Source: Prinsepia uniflora
Taxonomy: Eukaryota; Streptophyta; Magnoliopsida; Rosales; Rosaceae
DNA: 64,000 nt
Assembly: GCA_032719365.1 (NCBI GenBank)
Contig: CM064867.1
Span: forward strand, 61,378,136-61,442,135
Direction of reading: 5' to 3'
Shown: in pieces, positions 35,290-46,370 of the stretch
Layout: every line of letters starts with the position of its first letter
How positions within the stretch are numbered: the stretch's first letter is position 1
Notes under the pieces: generated by a model
The model's database searches: none
What the model was told of the DNA's origin: nothing
The model's input: the letters and a program-made list of their open reading frames with translations, nothing else
Position numbers and translations under genes: made by a program

Positions 35290-35540
35290 CTCCCTTGACC
35301 CTTCCAATTCTAAAACCCATATAAAACCTTCGTGCATTCCTGCAATTACTACCCAATAATCAATTCTAGTTTTTGCACCATTCAATTATCTTCAACAATC
35401 CTTTTAATTTCATTGTAATTTGTAAATGAGGAGCACTACAGGATTCGAACGTGTTTTCAACTTTTTGATGAGGATGGAGATGGAAAGATTTCGCCTTCGG
35501 AGCTAGCTTTGTTCATAAATGAGGGCCCAGAAAATCAAAA
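35290..35540 (+). pseudogene. Captured calmodulin-like gene start (promoter, leader, first EF-hand), frameshifted
   Basis: A TATA motif (CCATATAAAACC, about 35318) is followed by a leader-like stretch and an ATG at 35427. The reading then gives FERVFNF, and one base out of step FDEDGDGKISPSELALF. The latter is a canonical EF-hand calcium loop (D-x-D-G-D-G-x-I-x-x-x-E). A single-base loss (or equivalent) separates the two frames and creates early stops. Homology ends at about 35536, so only the first of the usual EF-hands is present. Both promoter and coding start seem to have been captured by the surrounding element. Confidence 0.75.
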
Positions 35541-35619
35541 CCCATATCACAGAATTTCAGTGACCAAAACAAAAAGAATAAAGCTAAGGAATTAAATTAA
35601 AGAGGCAGTACTTTAAACG

Positions 35620-36130
35620 CGCACTCTTTTACCCAAGACAGTTCTCGTCAAGTTGAGAGGCTGCTTGCCATAATCAGATTCACTGGGCTCAAACCTTGAC
35701 GGATTTCATACCCGTCGCAGATTTTGTAGATCTCATTCTTCTACTTCCTCAGTTGAGCAAGAAGGGGGATTGGAATCGAAGAGCGAGCATATTTTTTTAT
35801 TCGAGCATCCCCATCGAAGCCAGTGTGGGATGGGAAGGGGAGAGAGAGACTCATCGAATTGAGAGATGATATTGGGGCTATGAAGTAAAATTTGAGCAAC
35901 CTCTCTCTCACGCCCACCAGGGTTTGCGAATCTGAAATGGGCGGCGCAAAGGGCCATTATAATTTCTTACCATTGTTTGCTTTTAAAATCGGATTCCAAT
36001 TTCAATTTCTAGGGTTTGATGCGGAGGTGTTTCTCAGATGAGACTTGAACCAGAGAAAGCGAGAGAGAGAAGACGATGATGATTTTGGGTTGTCGTCCAA
36101 AATCCAGACCCTGAAACCATAATCTGGCAC
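35620..36130 (-). other. Possible second captured host fragment
   Basis: On the minus strand this looks like a plant 5' leader (CT-rich, AAACCCTAG) leading to ACAATGGTAAG, an ATG directly followed by a donor-like site, and then a weak open stretch of 74 codons (35957-35733). I recognise no protein family. Calling it captured host DNA rests on its position inside the inverted repeats. Confidence 0.35.
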
Positions 36131-36499
36131 AAGATCCCTCATTTTTCATAAGATGCATTGTTCATCTTCTTCTTCAATTTTTTGGAGGGTTGGAAATGGG
36201 TTGAGAAAAAATCGATATTGGTTCCGTGATCGGGGGAAGAAGGGGCTGTGAGTTTTCTAAAGAAAGTGCAAAAATCCAAATTTACTATTCCTTATTCATC
36301 TTCATTTTCTTCTTCAATTTTTTATTTTTCAAATATTTAGTTTTAATAATTTTTATAATTAATTAAATAACCAATCAGAAAATAACACATAAGTAATATT
36401 AATAGTATTACTAATTTGACTAATGAAATGGAGCAACGAAGGTGACAGGAGTGCAATTTTAACAGCACATTGAAATTAAATCCGATTCATAGAGCAGTG

Positions 36500-37367
36500 G
36501 AATTCAATGTCTGAGAACATTTTGAATAATAAGCTTTTTTTTGTTAGTTAAAATAATAATTAATAATATTAATATCATTAAAATATCCTACTAATTGATC
36601 AAAAAATAATGTCCTCCTAAAGTACAAGGCAAATGGCATTTTTTTAAGTTATTAATATTAAGATTTCATGATATTCAATCAATAATATTAATGTTAATAA
36701 TATCTTACTAAAATATAGAGTAAGAGATATCTATTGTTTTTTAGTTACGATGTCATAATATCCAATTTCATCTTGTATTATGTGGTGTTATTAAGAGGCG
36801 TTAAGGGCATCTCCAGCAACTTTTAATTCATGCTCGATCGTAAGAGTATCCAGTTGGAAGGTTAAAATAAGTATTCTATATTTTGAAAAATTTTAAATAT
36901 TTTATTATTTGTTTGAAGTTAATTGTGTCCCATCAATTTTAAATTTGGAAAAATTATACCTTAATATCTTATAGTTTATACTTTTTAATAGATACATACT
37001 TAAACTTTTAAATGTTGTGATTATTTGCCTAAACTCTTCAAATAGTGGCAACATGATCCATTCGTTAACTATTTCCGTTAAGGTTCTGTTAATTGCTGAC
37101 ATGAACAAACTTATATCTATTATTTAAATAATAATAAATTCATTTAAATTTTAAAAAATTATTTATTAAAAAAACAATTGCCTTATCCACCCACCCCTTG
37201 CGCGCCATCACTCACACCCCTTCCAATCACCCGAATTAAACAAAAACAAAACAAAAAAATGGGTTGTTGAATGAAAGTCGTAGGAGAGGGAAAGAGAAAG
37301 AATAACGTAAAAATGTGGAGAAATTAAAAAAAATAGTTTGTAGCCACATTAATCTCAATCATATATC
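36500..37367. other. AT-rich intergenic DNA with MITE remnant
   Basis: Very AT-rich. Around 36945-37170 a stretch (GGAAAAATTATACCTTAAT, CTAAACTCTTCAAAT, and a poly-AT end) resembles one arm of the long-TIR element at 18240-18875. Only one arm is clear. No gene is seen. Confidence 0.5.
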
Positions 37368-37375
37368 TCTCACCT

Positions 37376-37990
37376 AAGGGTGGGTACAGTGCAGTTCGAT
37401 ACGGATATTGGCAATATCCAAATCCAAACCGTTAAAATATTAACGGTTCGATATATTTTGAATGTTCTAAAAATAGAAATAAAATTATTTTGATCCAAAC
37501 TTTTTAGTAAAGATACAGCTTGAAATCGTTTATGCATAAAAGCCAGGATATTAAAAATAAAATGCAAGGATATAAAAAATAACAGAATAATCAATACTCA
37601 AAATTTTGTATAATAAGTTTACTGAGGATTGGATTGCAAATATTACCACTATATTAAGATTTAACAAACAAACATTACTATTTAATAATTTTTTATTATA
37701 CTTTTATCTGTGTATGCATATATTTATTTGGATATATCTGGGTATCTTTTTATTTTTATTATTTTTACGTTGTATTAATAATATATTTAAAAATTAATTC
37801 ATTAACTGTCCGATTTGGATTTGGAATTTAACGGATTTTCAAAATGAAAATCCAAATCCAAACTGTTACTAATGGAGCGATTTGAATTCTCAAACTGTTT
37901 GACTTTTATATGGTCAAACCTAAAACGCTGGATAAATAACAATTTGAAGCAGATCAGTTAGTGGTTTTAATGGATTTATGCTCACCCTAT
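37376..37990. mobile_element. hAT-like MITE with 8-bp target duplication
   Basis: The sequence starts AAGGGTGGGTACAG and ends TGCTCACCCTAT, imperfect inverted ends with the hAT-type AGGGTG core. It is flanked by the identical 8-mer TCTCACCT at 37368-37375 and 37991-37998. An 8-bp duplication is the hAT hallmark. No transposase is encoded; inside are repeats of AAATCCAAATCCAAA type. Confidence 0.75.
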
Positions 37991-37998
37991 TCTCACCT

Positions 37999-38358
37999 AC
38001 CTTAAATCTCTCTGAATTAAATTATGAGAATTTTGTGAATTTTTAGGGATTTTTTTTTAAAAAGAATATGAGTTTTTTTTCGACACTGTTCATCTGAGTT
38101 TATCATTGTTAAAGGTGTTCTTATGTTTAACGATGAAATATTCAAACAAGCTCATAATTTTTCCAAAAAACTTTCGTAACACTTAAGAACGATTTCCTTA
38201 ACACCAAAATTCTCATTAATCGCTTATAACAAGCCCATTATTCTCTAATATGCTCTTTTCCTCAACGTTTATTTTATCTTCGGGGTACGTTACTATGAAA
38301 TAAAGAAATTAAGGCTCTTAATTTCATTTCTTGTTCGATCAACATGAAACTTGTTTCT
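37999..38358. other. Intergenic DNA, no feature
   Basis: AT-rich DNA between the hAT-like MITE and the LTR at 38359. I see no gene or repeat. Confidence 0.6.
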
Positions 38359-40808
38359 TGTAAAGACCCGAAAATTTGAGGAAAACAAAATTTGGAAAAT
38401 TAAGTGTAAATGACGATCTGAGAAGGAAATAGAGAGTGACTGAGGGCCGTGACTGCGCGATGGTGGTTGGAGGAGGACAGGAGTGTCGTGGACGGCGGCG
38501 TTGGCCGACGAACCAGGTAAAAACCGTGAACCTTTATATTTCAAAATTTCAAATTTGGGTTTTGGATGTTAGGGAAGGTATATGTTGATTAGGATAGGTT
38601 TAGGAGGCTGGTAGGAAGTTTAGGAGAAGGTTTTGGGGACTGAGGACGGTTGAGAAAGCCCGAAACAACGGCCGGGAAGTTTTCGGTGGCTACCCACCGA
38701 ATTCAAATTCCGGCCAAGTTAACCCAAATTGATCCTCCCAAACTCTTTCTAATGATCCTAGGAACCTTTTGGAATCCTTAGGATAAAGTTTGGACCCCTA
38801 GAATGTCCAGACCGTGGATGGAAAGTTTCGGTTCAAAATGGTTTTCAGAACCAATGGGTTTTAGGCTTGGTTTCTAGGTTTTGAGGACATAGTTGGGTAG
38901 GAAATGAAGAAAGGAAGCCATAGGAGTTGGAATAGACGAAAAAGGAAGAAAACTGGAGGAGATATGGAACCGAACCGGTTCCTCCGGTTTCAGCTGGACT
39001 GGGTTGCAGCTGGACCGGACTAGCTAGTCCGCTGGAGGTCAGGGATAAACAGTGCCCAGCGCGTGGCTCCCACGCACAGGGACTTCAGGCGGCGCGTGGG
39101 GGCACGTGGCCCATTTTTTGGGGATAGTTCCAACATGTGAAATTATCTATTCGATGTAACGAACATTTTGGGACTAGTTTCGAGTCGATCAGACATCGAC
39201 TCGATATAGTTCAGGCTGTCCGAAGGTTTAGGATTGGGTTTAAAAATAGTTAAAAATTCCAGAAAATTTTGAGGCTTTAATGTGGGGTTATTTAAGTTGT
39301 TAGTAACCCTCTATTACGATTTGGATAGGTTTGGGAATCCCGAAGACGGCGATTGGCCCGGGAGAGGCGTACGACACTTGTATCGAGGCGCGAATTTGGA
39401 CGGTCTATGTGTGGACCTTGTTTTCTAAATTGATGCATTCATAAATGTTTATTATGTGTTTTAATATATGTTTTGTGATGCCATGAGTACATTTGTGTGT
39501 GTTTACGTATTTGCACGTATTTAGAGGTTTCTGCCTTATACGGTGCTTATCATGTTTGTGGTTTCGATTTTAATGAAATGGTTTTGGATTTGGAAATATG
39601 AAACTCAGGCGTGAGACCCATTTGGTTTTATCTCGGGCATGTGGCCCTATTAATGACTACGGGTGTGAGTCGTGGTCGCGGCGAGTGATGTGTGTACGGG
39701 AAGGGGACTATACGATGCTCGCCTCTAGACTGGGATGTGTTCCTTCTAGAGAGGTCACGATGCACGTACCATTCTCGAGCAGCCACTGGAGGCTCGATTT
39801 TGGAGTGCTGACGGTTTAGGAAATCGATCGGTGATGTGTGCACCATGATCTAGAGGTGGTCGCGTCGGTTGATTTGTTCACGGCGACATACTAGGATTGA
39901 GAGCGGTCCTGGATGAATGGTAGCTCGCATCACTACGATTGGAATCATGACTGGCCCTGAGATATCGGGCTCAATGCCCAGTTGAGTCATGAGTTCGGGC
40001 ACGAGGCCTAGTTCGTTTACGATTTTCATTTCGAGTCAGGGACCCTAAATGGATTTCTGGGTTCATGACGATTTATGGGGACCAGGCATGAATCCTTGGA
40101 AATGTTTGAAAGGTTTTAAGAATGATTTCAAAATGGATTTCATATACCATTCTTATTTATGGATTGTCTCCTCTGGGGAGGGTCGTTGGCCTAGGTGGAC
40201 CCCGGAGTAGTCACGAAGCACTAACTGAGTGGAGTTGCCTTCGTTGGGTACCTTACTCTCAAAAAGGCTTATGGATTATAACCCCCGGGGAGGGTCATTC
40301 ATCTGCGGACATTGACCTAAGTAGACCCTAGGGAGACTTGGGATTTGAGCCCCCGGGTAGCACGAACATAGCTTTGGAAATCGTGACAGGATTGCTTATA
40401 CGTATCATTTATATGTGATTTATATTATATGATATATACTCGTTTTGGGCTTGAGTCCCACATGGATTTAGGCAGTGGCCCATATGATTGGTTTCATTTA
40501 CGATTTTGGGCCAAGGCCCTAATGGTTTGATAACTGATTTCGAATGCATGCATACTTTTTAGTTAAGGGCATAAATTTGTGAAAATGTTTTCTAAATTCT
40601 TTGTTTTACTGTTTTGAATGCCCTTCAGGTTGATCGCGGATACGGGTTGTAGCAGAGACCAAGACATCACACTCCTCCTCCGGATCCTGGCATACTCTGA
40701 AGCCCTGAGTGAGCTAAAGTCGAAATTTTCCCTTGTCTGACACTCCGTGTTAGACAGGATCAGGCTCGTCCCGCGTTAATCCCGGGGGGATTGGGACTGA
40801 ACCTGACA
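38359..40808 (+). mobile_element. Gypsy 5' LTR (2.45 kb), same family as 60880
   Basis: It starts TGTAAAGACCCG and ends GAACCTGACA, followed by a primer site. It matches 1108-3100 and the LTR at 60880 through blocks such as ATTCGATGTAACGAACATTT, GGGGAGGGTCGTTGGCC and CCCTTGTCTGACACTCC. It is shorter than the 60880 copy by deletions near the 5' end. Confidence 0.8.
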
Positions 40809-41402
40809 AGTGGTATTTGAGCAGGTTTTGCTCTCAGAATGAAGCGCAGGTCGAGGATGTGATGTCCTACAGTAGTAACAGCCCGTCTTCAACCTGATAG
40901 TTAGGGTAAGAGTAGGAGGATTCAGTGGAATTAAATCCTAGTTAAATTACTTTTGGCATAGGATGCTGCGTGTTTCTAGGAAGTAGATCCCGAGTAGGAT
41001 CGATATTTGTGTGAATCCAATGGCTTAGAGCCTCATGGTACTAGAGATAGGACCCAGTGGACTAGTAGACACCGTAGGACGCCCTAAGAGTCGGGACAGT
41101 TGAGTATGTTGCAGGGAGCAGTTGAAGTCATGGATGACCTAGTGGACGACTCTTCGGAGTTGAGTGCGAGGGATCACTCGAGATGGACGTGCTGCAGGGA
41201 GCAGCCGGATTGTGATAACCCTAGTTGGTGAGTGATTGGACGAGTGACCAGGAGAGTGGTAATTATGGATCGGATTTCAAGGTGGATCGATCGGTGGATG
41301 TGGTACATTGAGTGGTTGGTGCCCGCAGTTAGTTGACCGCTTAGGTTCAGAGTCTCGGTGGTGTTGTACCTAAGTTGTGTCGGTATGAGCTCGTGGTAGG
41401 TA
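40809..41402 (+). mobile_element. Internal start of gypsy element with decayed PBS
   Basis: TGGTATTTGAGCAGG at 40811 is a primer site for initiator tRNA-Met with two changes. The next 590 bp are internal DNA with no open gag, ended by the LTR that begins at 41403. Confidence 0.65.
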
Positions 41403-44400
41403 TGTAACGACCCGTTCCGAATATCGGAATTAAATATTAATTAATTATGGTTTAGAATGACTAATCTGGGATTAGTTGAGTGAAATCGGACGAAATGTAC
41501 AAAATGACCGTTTTACCCTTAGGCATGGGCAAAATGTTGACTTTTAGTTCGGGCGGTCAAATGGATTTTGACCGATGACTGTGACGTAGTCCGGGACATC
41601 ACGAGTTCATAGAAAGGTGGCACGTTCGATTCCGACATTCGAGGAAGAAGTTATGACGTTCGGAAGTTGAGGGGTATTTTGGTAATTTGGCTAAAAAGGG
41701 GCCAAATGTTGACTTTTGACCCGGGAAGTCCAATGGACAAAGGCCAAGGACCGTTACGTAGGTCTAGTCGATACGAATCCAATGATAGGCGGCATGCCGA
41801 AATCGGAGATTCGACGACGAAGTTATGGTCACGGGAACGAATTTGATGAACCAAACGAACCGGGATTTCGATTAAAATATTATTTTATTGTGAACAGTAC
41901 CCGATGATTGAACACACCTGGATGAGTGACAAGTGTCACCCATCCCTTGATTTAGGGCCTAAAGTCTGATCCATGTTTTAGGGAAAACATGATCATTTTG
42001 TTTTATTATTTTTTTAATTATACTTAATATTTATTAATCCTCTATTAATCTCTTCTGTGTTCTTAACCCGTGTACAACCAAAATTCAGTTTTCTTCCATC
42101 CTTAATCTCCTCCCTATCAACCGAACTTGAGGGTGGAAATTTGTGAGAATTCAGAGACTGAGCTAGTGAGGGAAACACTGGGATTGATTGAGAGCTGGAA
42201 TCTGGAAAATCGAATTTTTGAATTTTTGGGGGGAAATTCGAATGTTGAGAGATGAACCGTGAGGATTGAAATTGAAGCTTCATTTAGCTTCCTGAGGTTG
42301 TGACGAGTTGATCCAGATCAAGAACGAAGGGAATTGAGGCCCAATTGGCTCTGAACGGGTTTCGTAACAGTGAGCAAGGTTCGAGCTTAAGTCGTGGGAT
42401 TTGAGTCTTGGATTGATGCAATTGAGTTGGGGAATGATCTTACCTTAGTCCATTGAAGCTTCTAGGTGCATCAATTTAAGGAAATCGGTTGACATTGTGG
42501 AGCTTCGATGATGAACAGTGTTCGAGTGTTCTTCGAATGTTCATCCTTGATTTGAAGATTTGAGGTATGATTGACTGTAATTAAGTTCACAGATCCCTAA
42601 TTGAAACTAATTCGGTGCTAATGGATGTTTGAATTGATGAAAATGGTTTCAAATTGATAGGAAGCCAGTCGGGTCTGTTCGCGGGCAAAAAGATCCGTTT
42701 GCAGAGAAAACGGGTGAGGAAGACGAGTACTGTAGTTGGCACGTGGGTTTCACGCGCAGCCACTCACGGCGGCGCGTGAGGGCGCGTACGACCTTGTTTC
42801 AAGGTGAGGTCAACATGACTTTGAATCCTCTCAGTGTAACGGAAATTTTGACACTGGTTTCGAGGAAATCGGATATCGTTTCGTTAATGTTCCGCGTATC
42901 CGAAGTTTTGTTTTACGTTTAAAATATGTATTTAAATTCCAGAAAAATTGGGGAAAATTATATGAAGTATTTTGAGATGTTAGTAACCCTCTATAATGAT
43001 TTTGGACAAGAATTATGATTTCCAGAATTTACGGAAAAACGTGCAGCTCGGAAAAGGACCGTTTAGACGGTGTGTGTGAGTGGACTTCATTTTCTAACCG
43101 TGATGCATGCATATATGATTTAAATGATTTATTATATGATTTTATATGCTTTGGCATGATTGATGTTTTAATCCGGTGATTTCTCGATTTTATGGATTAT
43201 TATATTATTTTTGGCACGATTTTCGAGAAATTATGAAATTGGTTGAAATTGATGTTTAGACTCGGATTATGAGTTCGAGATTGAAATTGATGTTTGGACT
43301 CGGATTATGAGTCATGGATTGAAAAATGATGTATTAACTCGGGTATGAGTCAAGGATCGATTTCATGGATTTACGTGAAAATGGCAACTGACGTTGCGAA
43401 CGCATGGATTTGCGTGAAAATGATATTTTGGGCTTGAGAACCCAACTGGATAGTGATTTTGACTCGGATTTGGAGTCACATGTGATTATGATGAAATTGA
43501 TGATTTTGTATGATTTATTGTGATTTTATGATTATTTTAATCAGTCTTTCAGGCACGTTTTACGAGGAACGTGCAAATGATGTTTTGGGCTAGGCCCGGA
43601 GTTAAAAAGATTTCTAAAATGATATTTTGACTTAGTTGGTGAGTCAACGATGATTTCTGGATTATTTTATTGTTTTAAAATGTGATTTTAAAGATTTACG
43701 TGTAAATGGTATTTGGGGCTTGAGACCCAGTTGGGAATGCTCTTGACTTGGTTTGAAGTCAAGGAATGATCTTAACTTTATATGAAGTCAAGATTTGATT
43801 GAAATGTTTTGGGATGTAATTCCCGAGATGGTTTTCATTGTGTTTGTGAAATGCCCAGACGGTCGGAGCTTGGGGGGTTACCCAGACGACCGGAGCTTTG
43901 GGGATGTGATTGTAGGATCGTGAGTTGATCCTATGGTAAGCCAGCTTCTCGGATGTGACTGAGCCTGGATGTACCACTCGGATGTGTCTGAGCCTGGGGA
44001 TGTGTTCGCCCAGATGTGACTGAGCTCGAGGGTTGAGCCCAGAGGTGCCCGATCCCGAGAGTGTGGCTGGATATTAGCCTACGCGTAGTGCAGCACTTGT
44101 GAGTAGTGCAGTTGATGGTTTGATTGTGCACTTGTGAGTAATGCAGATGTGATTGTGATAGTTTGTGCATTTGTGAGTAGTGCGGATTGATTGGATTGAT
44201 TGATTGACTGTGCACTTGTGAATAGTGTTGATTGATGTTGTTTGTGATGACGTACTGGTATTGAGTACGGATTTTTGGTCTTTGTGGCCAGGTGATTGTG
44301 TTCTACATGTTTTGGCCCGAGAGCCGGGATTTGATGTTTTATAACATGAACTGATTTGGTGAACATGAGTTTTACGGACCATGGGAAAATATGTTTTGAT

Positions 44401-44738
44401 TTTATCGGTCCACTGTTCATACTTGAATGTTCATACTATTACTCATGTTTTATGATATGCATGCAAGTTTGTGAAAACTGGAGGGTAAGAATGTATTTTT
44501 GGCAAATGTTTTTATTAGAGGTCATTTTTGTCCACTCACACCTTTTTTGTTTTGTGACCATCCAGGCCGTGGTACGACGTTCGAGACTGATCGTGAGGCA
44601 AAAGTAGCAGCAGAAATCAGTGCAAACATCCCTTGTCTGGCAAGCACTGAAGGGTAGTTTTGGGCCTTTGGTTGACTTGTCAGACGGGAGCAGGACCGGG
44701 CACGGTTTTTGACGTCTAGTTGGGACGGGGTCCTGTCA
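41403..44738 (+). mobile_element. Gypsy 5' LTR (3336 bp)
   Basis: It starts TGTAACGACCCGTTCC, ends GGGGTCCTGTCA, and is followed by the primer site TGCTATCAGAGCAT at 44742. It has the GC-rich module near 42765 and short repeats of CACTTGTGAGTAGTGCAG near 44090-44220 (several units). Its first 920 bp recur inverted at 58818-59739. Confidence 0.88.
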
Positions 44739-44782
44739 AAGTGCTATCAGAGCATTTGGTTATTGATTTCTGTTGTTACGTC

Positions 44783-45581
44783 ATGCCTCCGAGTCGTGCA
44801 TCCCGTACACGGTCTGACGACGGGAGCCACTGTGTTTCGTGGTGATTCGGGCCCAGATGGTGCCGATGATTGGATTACTCGATTGGAAAGGATTTTTGAA
44901 GTCATGATATGTCTCCCGGAGGACATGGTGCCCTTAGCCACTTTTCTTTTGGATGGCTATGCCTACAGGTGGTGGCATAGTTTACAGTTGACTGGTTGGA
45001 ATGCCCGTACGTTGGCAAGGGATGCATTCCGAGAGCGATTTTTAGATCAGTTTTACCCTCGCTCATTTCGGAACGCTAAAGAGGTTGAGTTTCTCCATTT
45101 GCAGCAAGGGAAACTGTCAATGGTCGATTATGAACAACAATTTTTGCACTTATCTAGTTTCGCTCATCTGTATGTTGCTACTGAGGAGGATAAGTGTCGA
45201 AGGTTTGAGCAGGGATTGAGGAATGAGATACGAGGTGATGTAACTGTGGGATCGTATTCTACCCTGAGAGAATTATCGGATGCTGTTATCCGAGTGGAGG
45301 CTACTATTTTACCTGTGCAAGAACAATCTTTGAGCTCTGGACGACGCCGAGAGCGTCAGGATATTGAACAAATAAGTCGGGAAACATCGAAGCGAGTTAG
45401 TCTTTACTCCCTTGTGTCGCGACCCCCGATGGGTGTTCATTCGAGTGGAACTTCGACCCAGTCGACAGGTAAGCGGCGTGGTGGAGCAAGTCGCCTCAGC
45501 ACTGCCCCCTATCACTTTTGTAGGAAACTTGGGCATTTGCGAAGGAACTGCCCCTATCGACTTGACAGTAGTTCAAAGTAA
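44783..45581 (+). pseudogene. Gypsy gag, frameshifted near the start
   Basis: The natural start is ATG at 44783 (MPPSRASRTRSDDG), whose frame soon meets a stop. The rest of gag is open in another frame from the region coding for GPDGADDWITRLERIF, through a gypsy gag core (ATFLLDGYAYRWW, FLDQFYPRSFRNAKEVEF, CRRFEQGLRNEIRG, LRELSDAVIRVEA) to a stop at 45581. The C-terminal zinc knuckle reads YHFCRKLGHLRRNC: its first Cys is Tyr, so metal binding is likely lost. It is close to the intact gag at 51985. No pol follows before the insertion at 46042. Confidence 0.85.
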
Positions 45582-46041
45582 AGGTATTGATACTTGGTTT
45601 CGTGCTACTTTGTAAATAGTTTGTGTGATACACTTGTGTTGTAATATTGTATCTTGTGTTTTGATTGTTCCGGACTAGTGTTGGTCCAGATGGTTGTTTT
45701 TTATAACGGTGTGGTTTGAGGATGGGCATGTTGGGCCCAAAATAAACTTGACTCGAGGATGGGTAATCGGATGTGTGACCTTTGGAATTTGGATATCAAA
45801 TTGGACTCAGAGGGAGTCCGGAAATGGTCTAATAAGTGCTGAGAGATTTTAGAAAAGATGTGGTTTACCTAGGGGTATTTTGCTAGGTGACCGGATATGC
45901 CAGTGGTGGCATTGACGTTGGTCAAGATTGAATTCGGACTCGTGAGGAGTCGAGTGAACTTGGACTCAGTAGGAGTCAGGAGTTGGTTTAGGATTCGGGA
46001 TGAGTCCTGATGTGATATGAGGGCTCCGGATGATCCGGTTA
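45582..46041 (+). mobile_element. Internal region after gag, up to insertion site
   Basis: Noncoding. It holds several short repeats (GACTCAGAGGGAGTC, GACTCGTGAGGAGTC, GACTCAGTAGGAGTC), each a small hairpin of the GACTC/GAGTC type. It ends with GGTTA, the target duplicated by the element at 46042. Confidence 0.6.
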
Positions 46042-46370
46042 TGTCAGGACCCACCCTGGTTTCACCCCAAAAACCGAGGTAAACCCTGCTCCCGTCTGAC
46101 ACCCCGATACGCACAAAAGTAAACTCACTCTAAACCACCAAGGTACACAGCCAGACGCAGGAGAAACTATATAAAACATCCTGAAGTTAAAGTTTACAGA
46201 GCATAGTACTAAATATAAAAGAAAGAAAACCGGTAACTAGATACACACACACGAAAATTTTAAAACACTTCGGGGTCGCTCTCGTAACTTCTATGCCTCA
46301 GACGCTGCCTCGACGCCGAAACCCCGCTCTAGCTCCACGACCTGGAGGGCAATTTAAAACAGAAGGTGTG

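Larger units (their letters stand above)
34985..36500. mobile_element. Pack-MULE-like element with long terminal inverted repeats
   Basis: The ends (about 34985-35290 and 36200-36500) are inverted copies over about 280 bp. Matched blocks include ATCGGATTTA, TTACTTATGTGT, GAAAACTCACAGC and CTTCTTCCCCCGAT. Between them lie host-like gene fragments and no transposase. Long inverted ends around captured gene pieces are typical of Pack-MULEs (Mutator superfamily). The exact ends and the expected 9-bp target duplication could not be fixed, as the outer edges have diverged. It lies directly upstream of the PCO first exon, where MULEs often insert. Confidence 0.7.

Noticed and set aside
35733..35957. 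Independent host gene on the minus strand inside the MULE-like element
   Set aside because: Only 74 codons, no known family, and it lies within the inverted ends; kept only as a possible captured fragment.
43931..44420. Three overlapping minus-strand frames of 94-113 codons
   Set aside because: They reflect the GTGCACTTGTGAGTAGTGCAG short repeats of an LTR read in several frames; no protein family fits.
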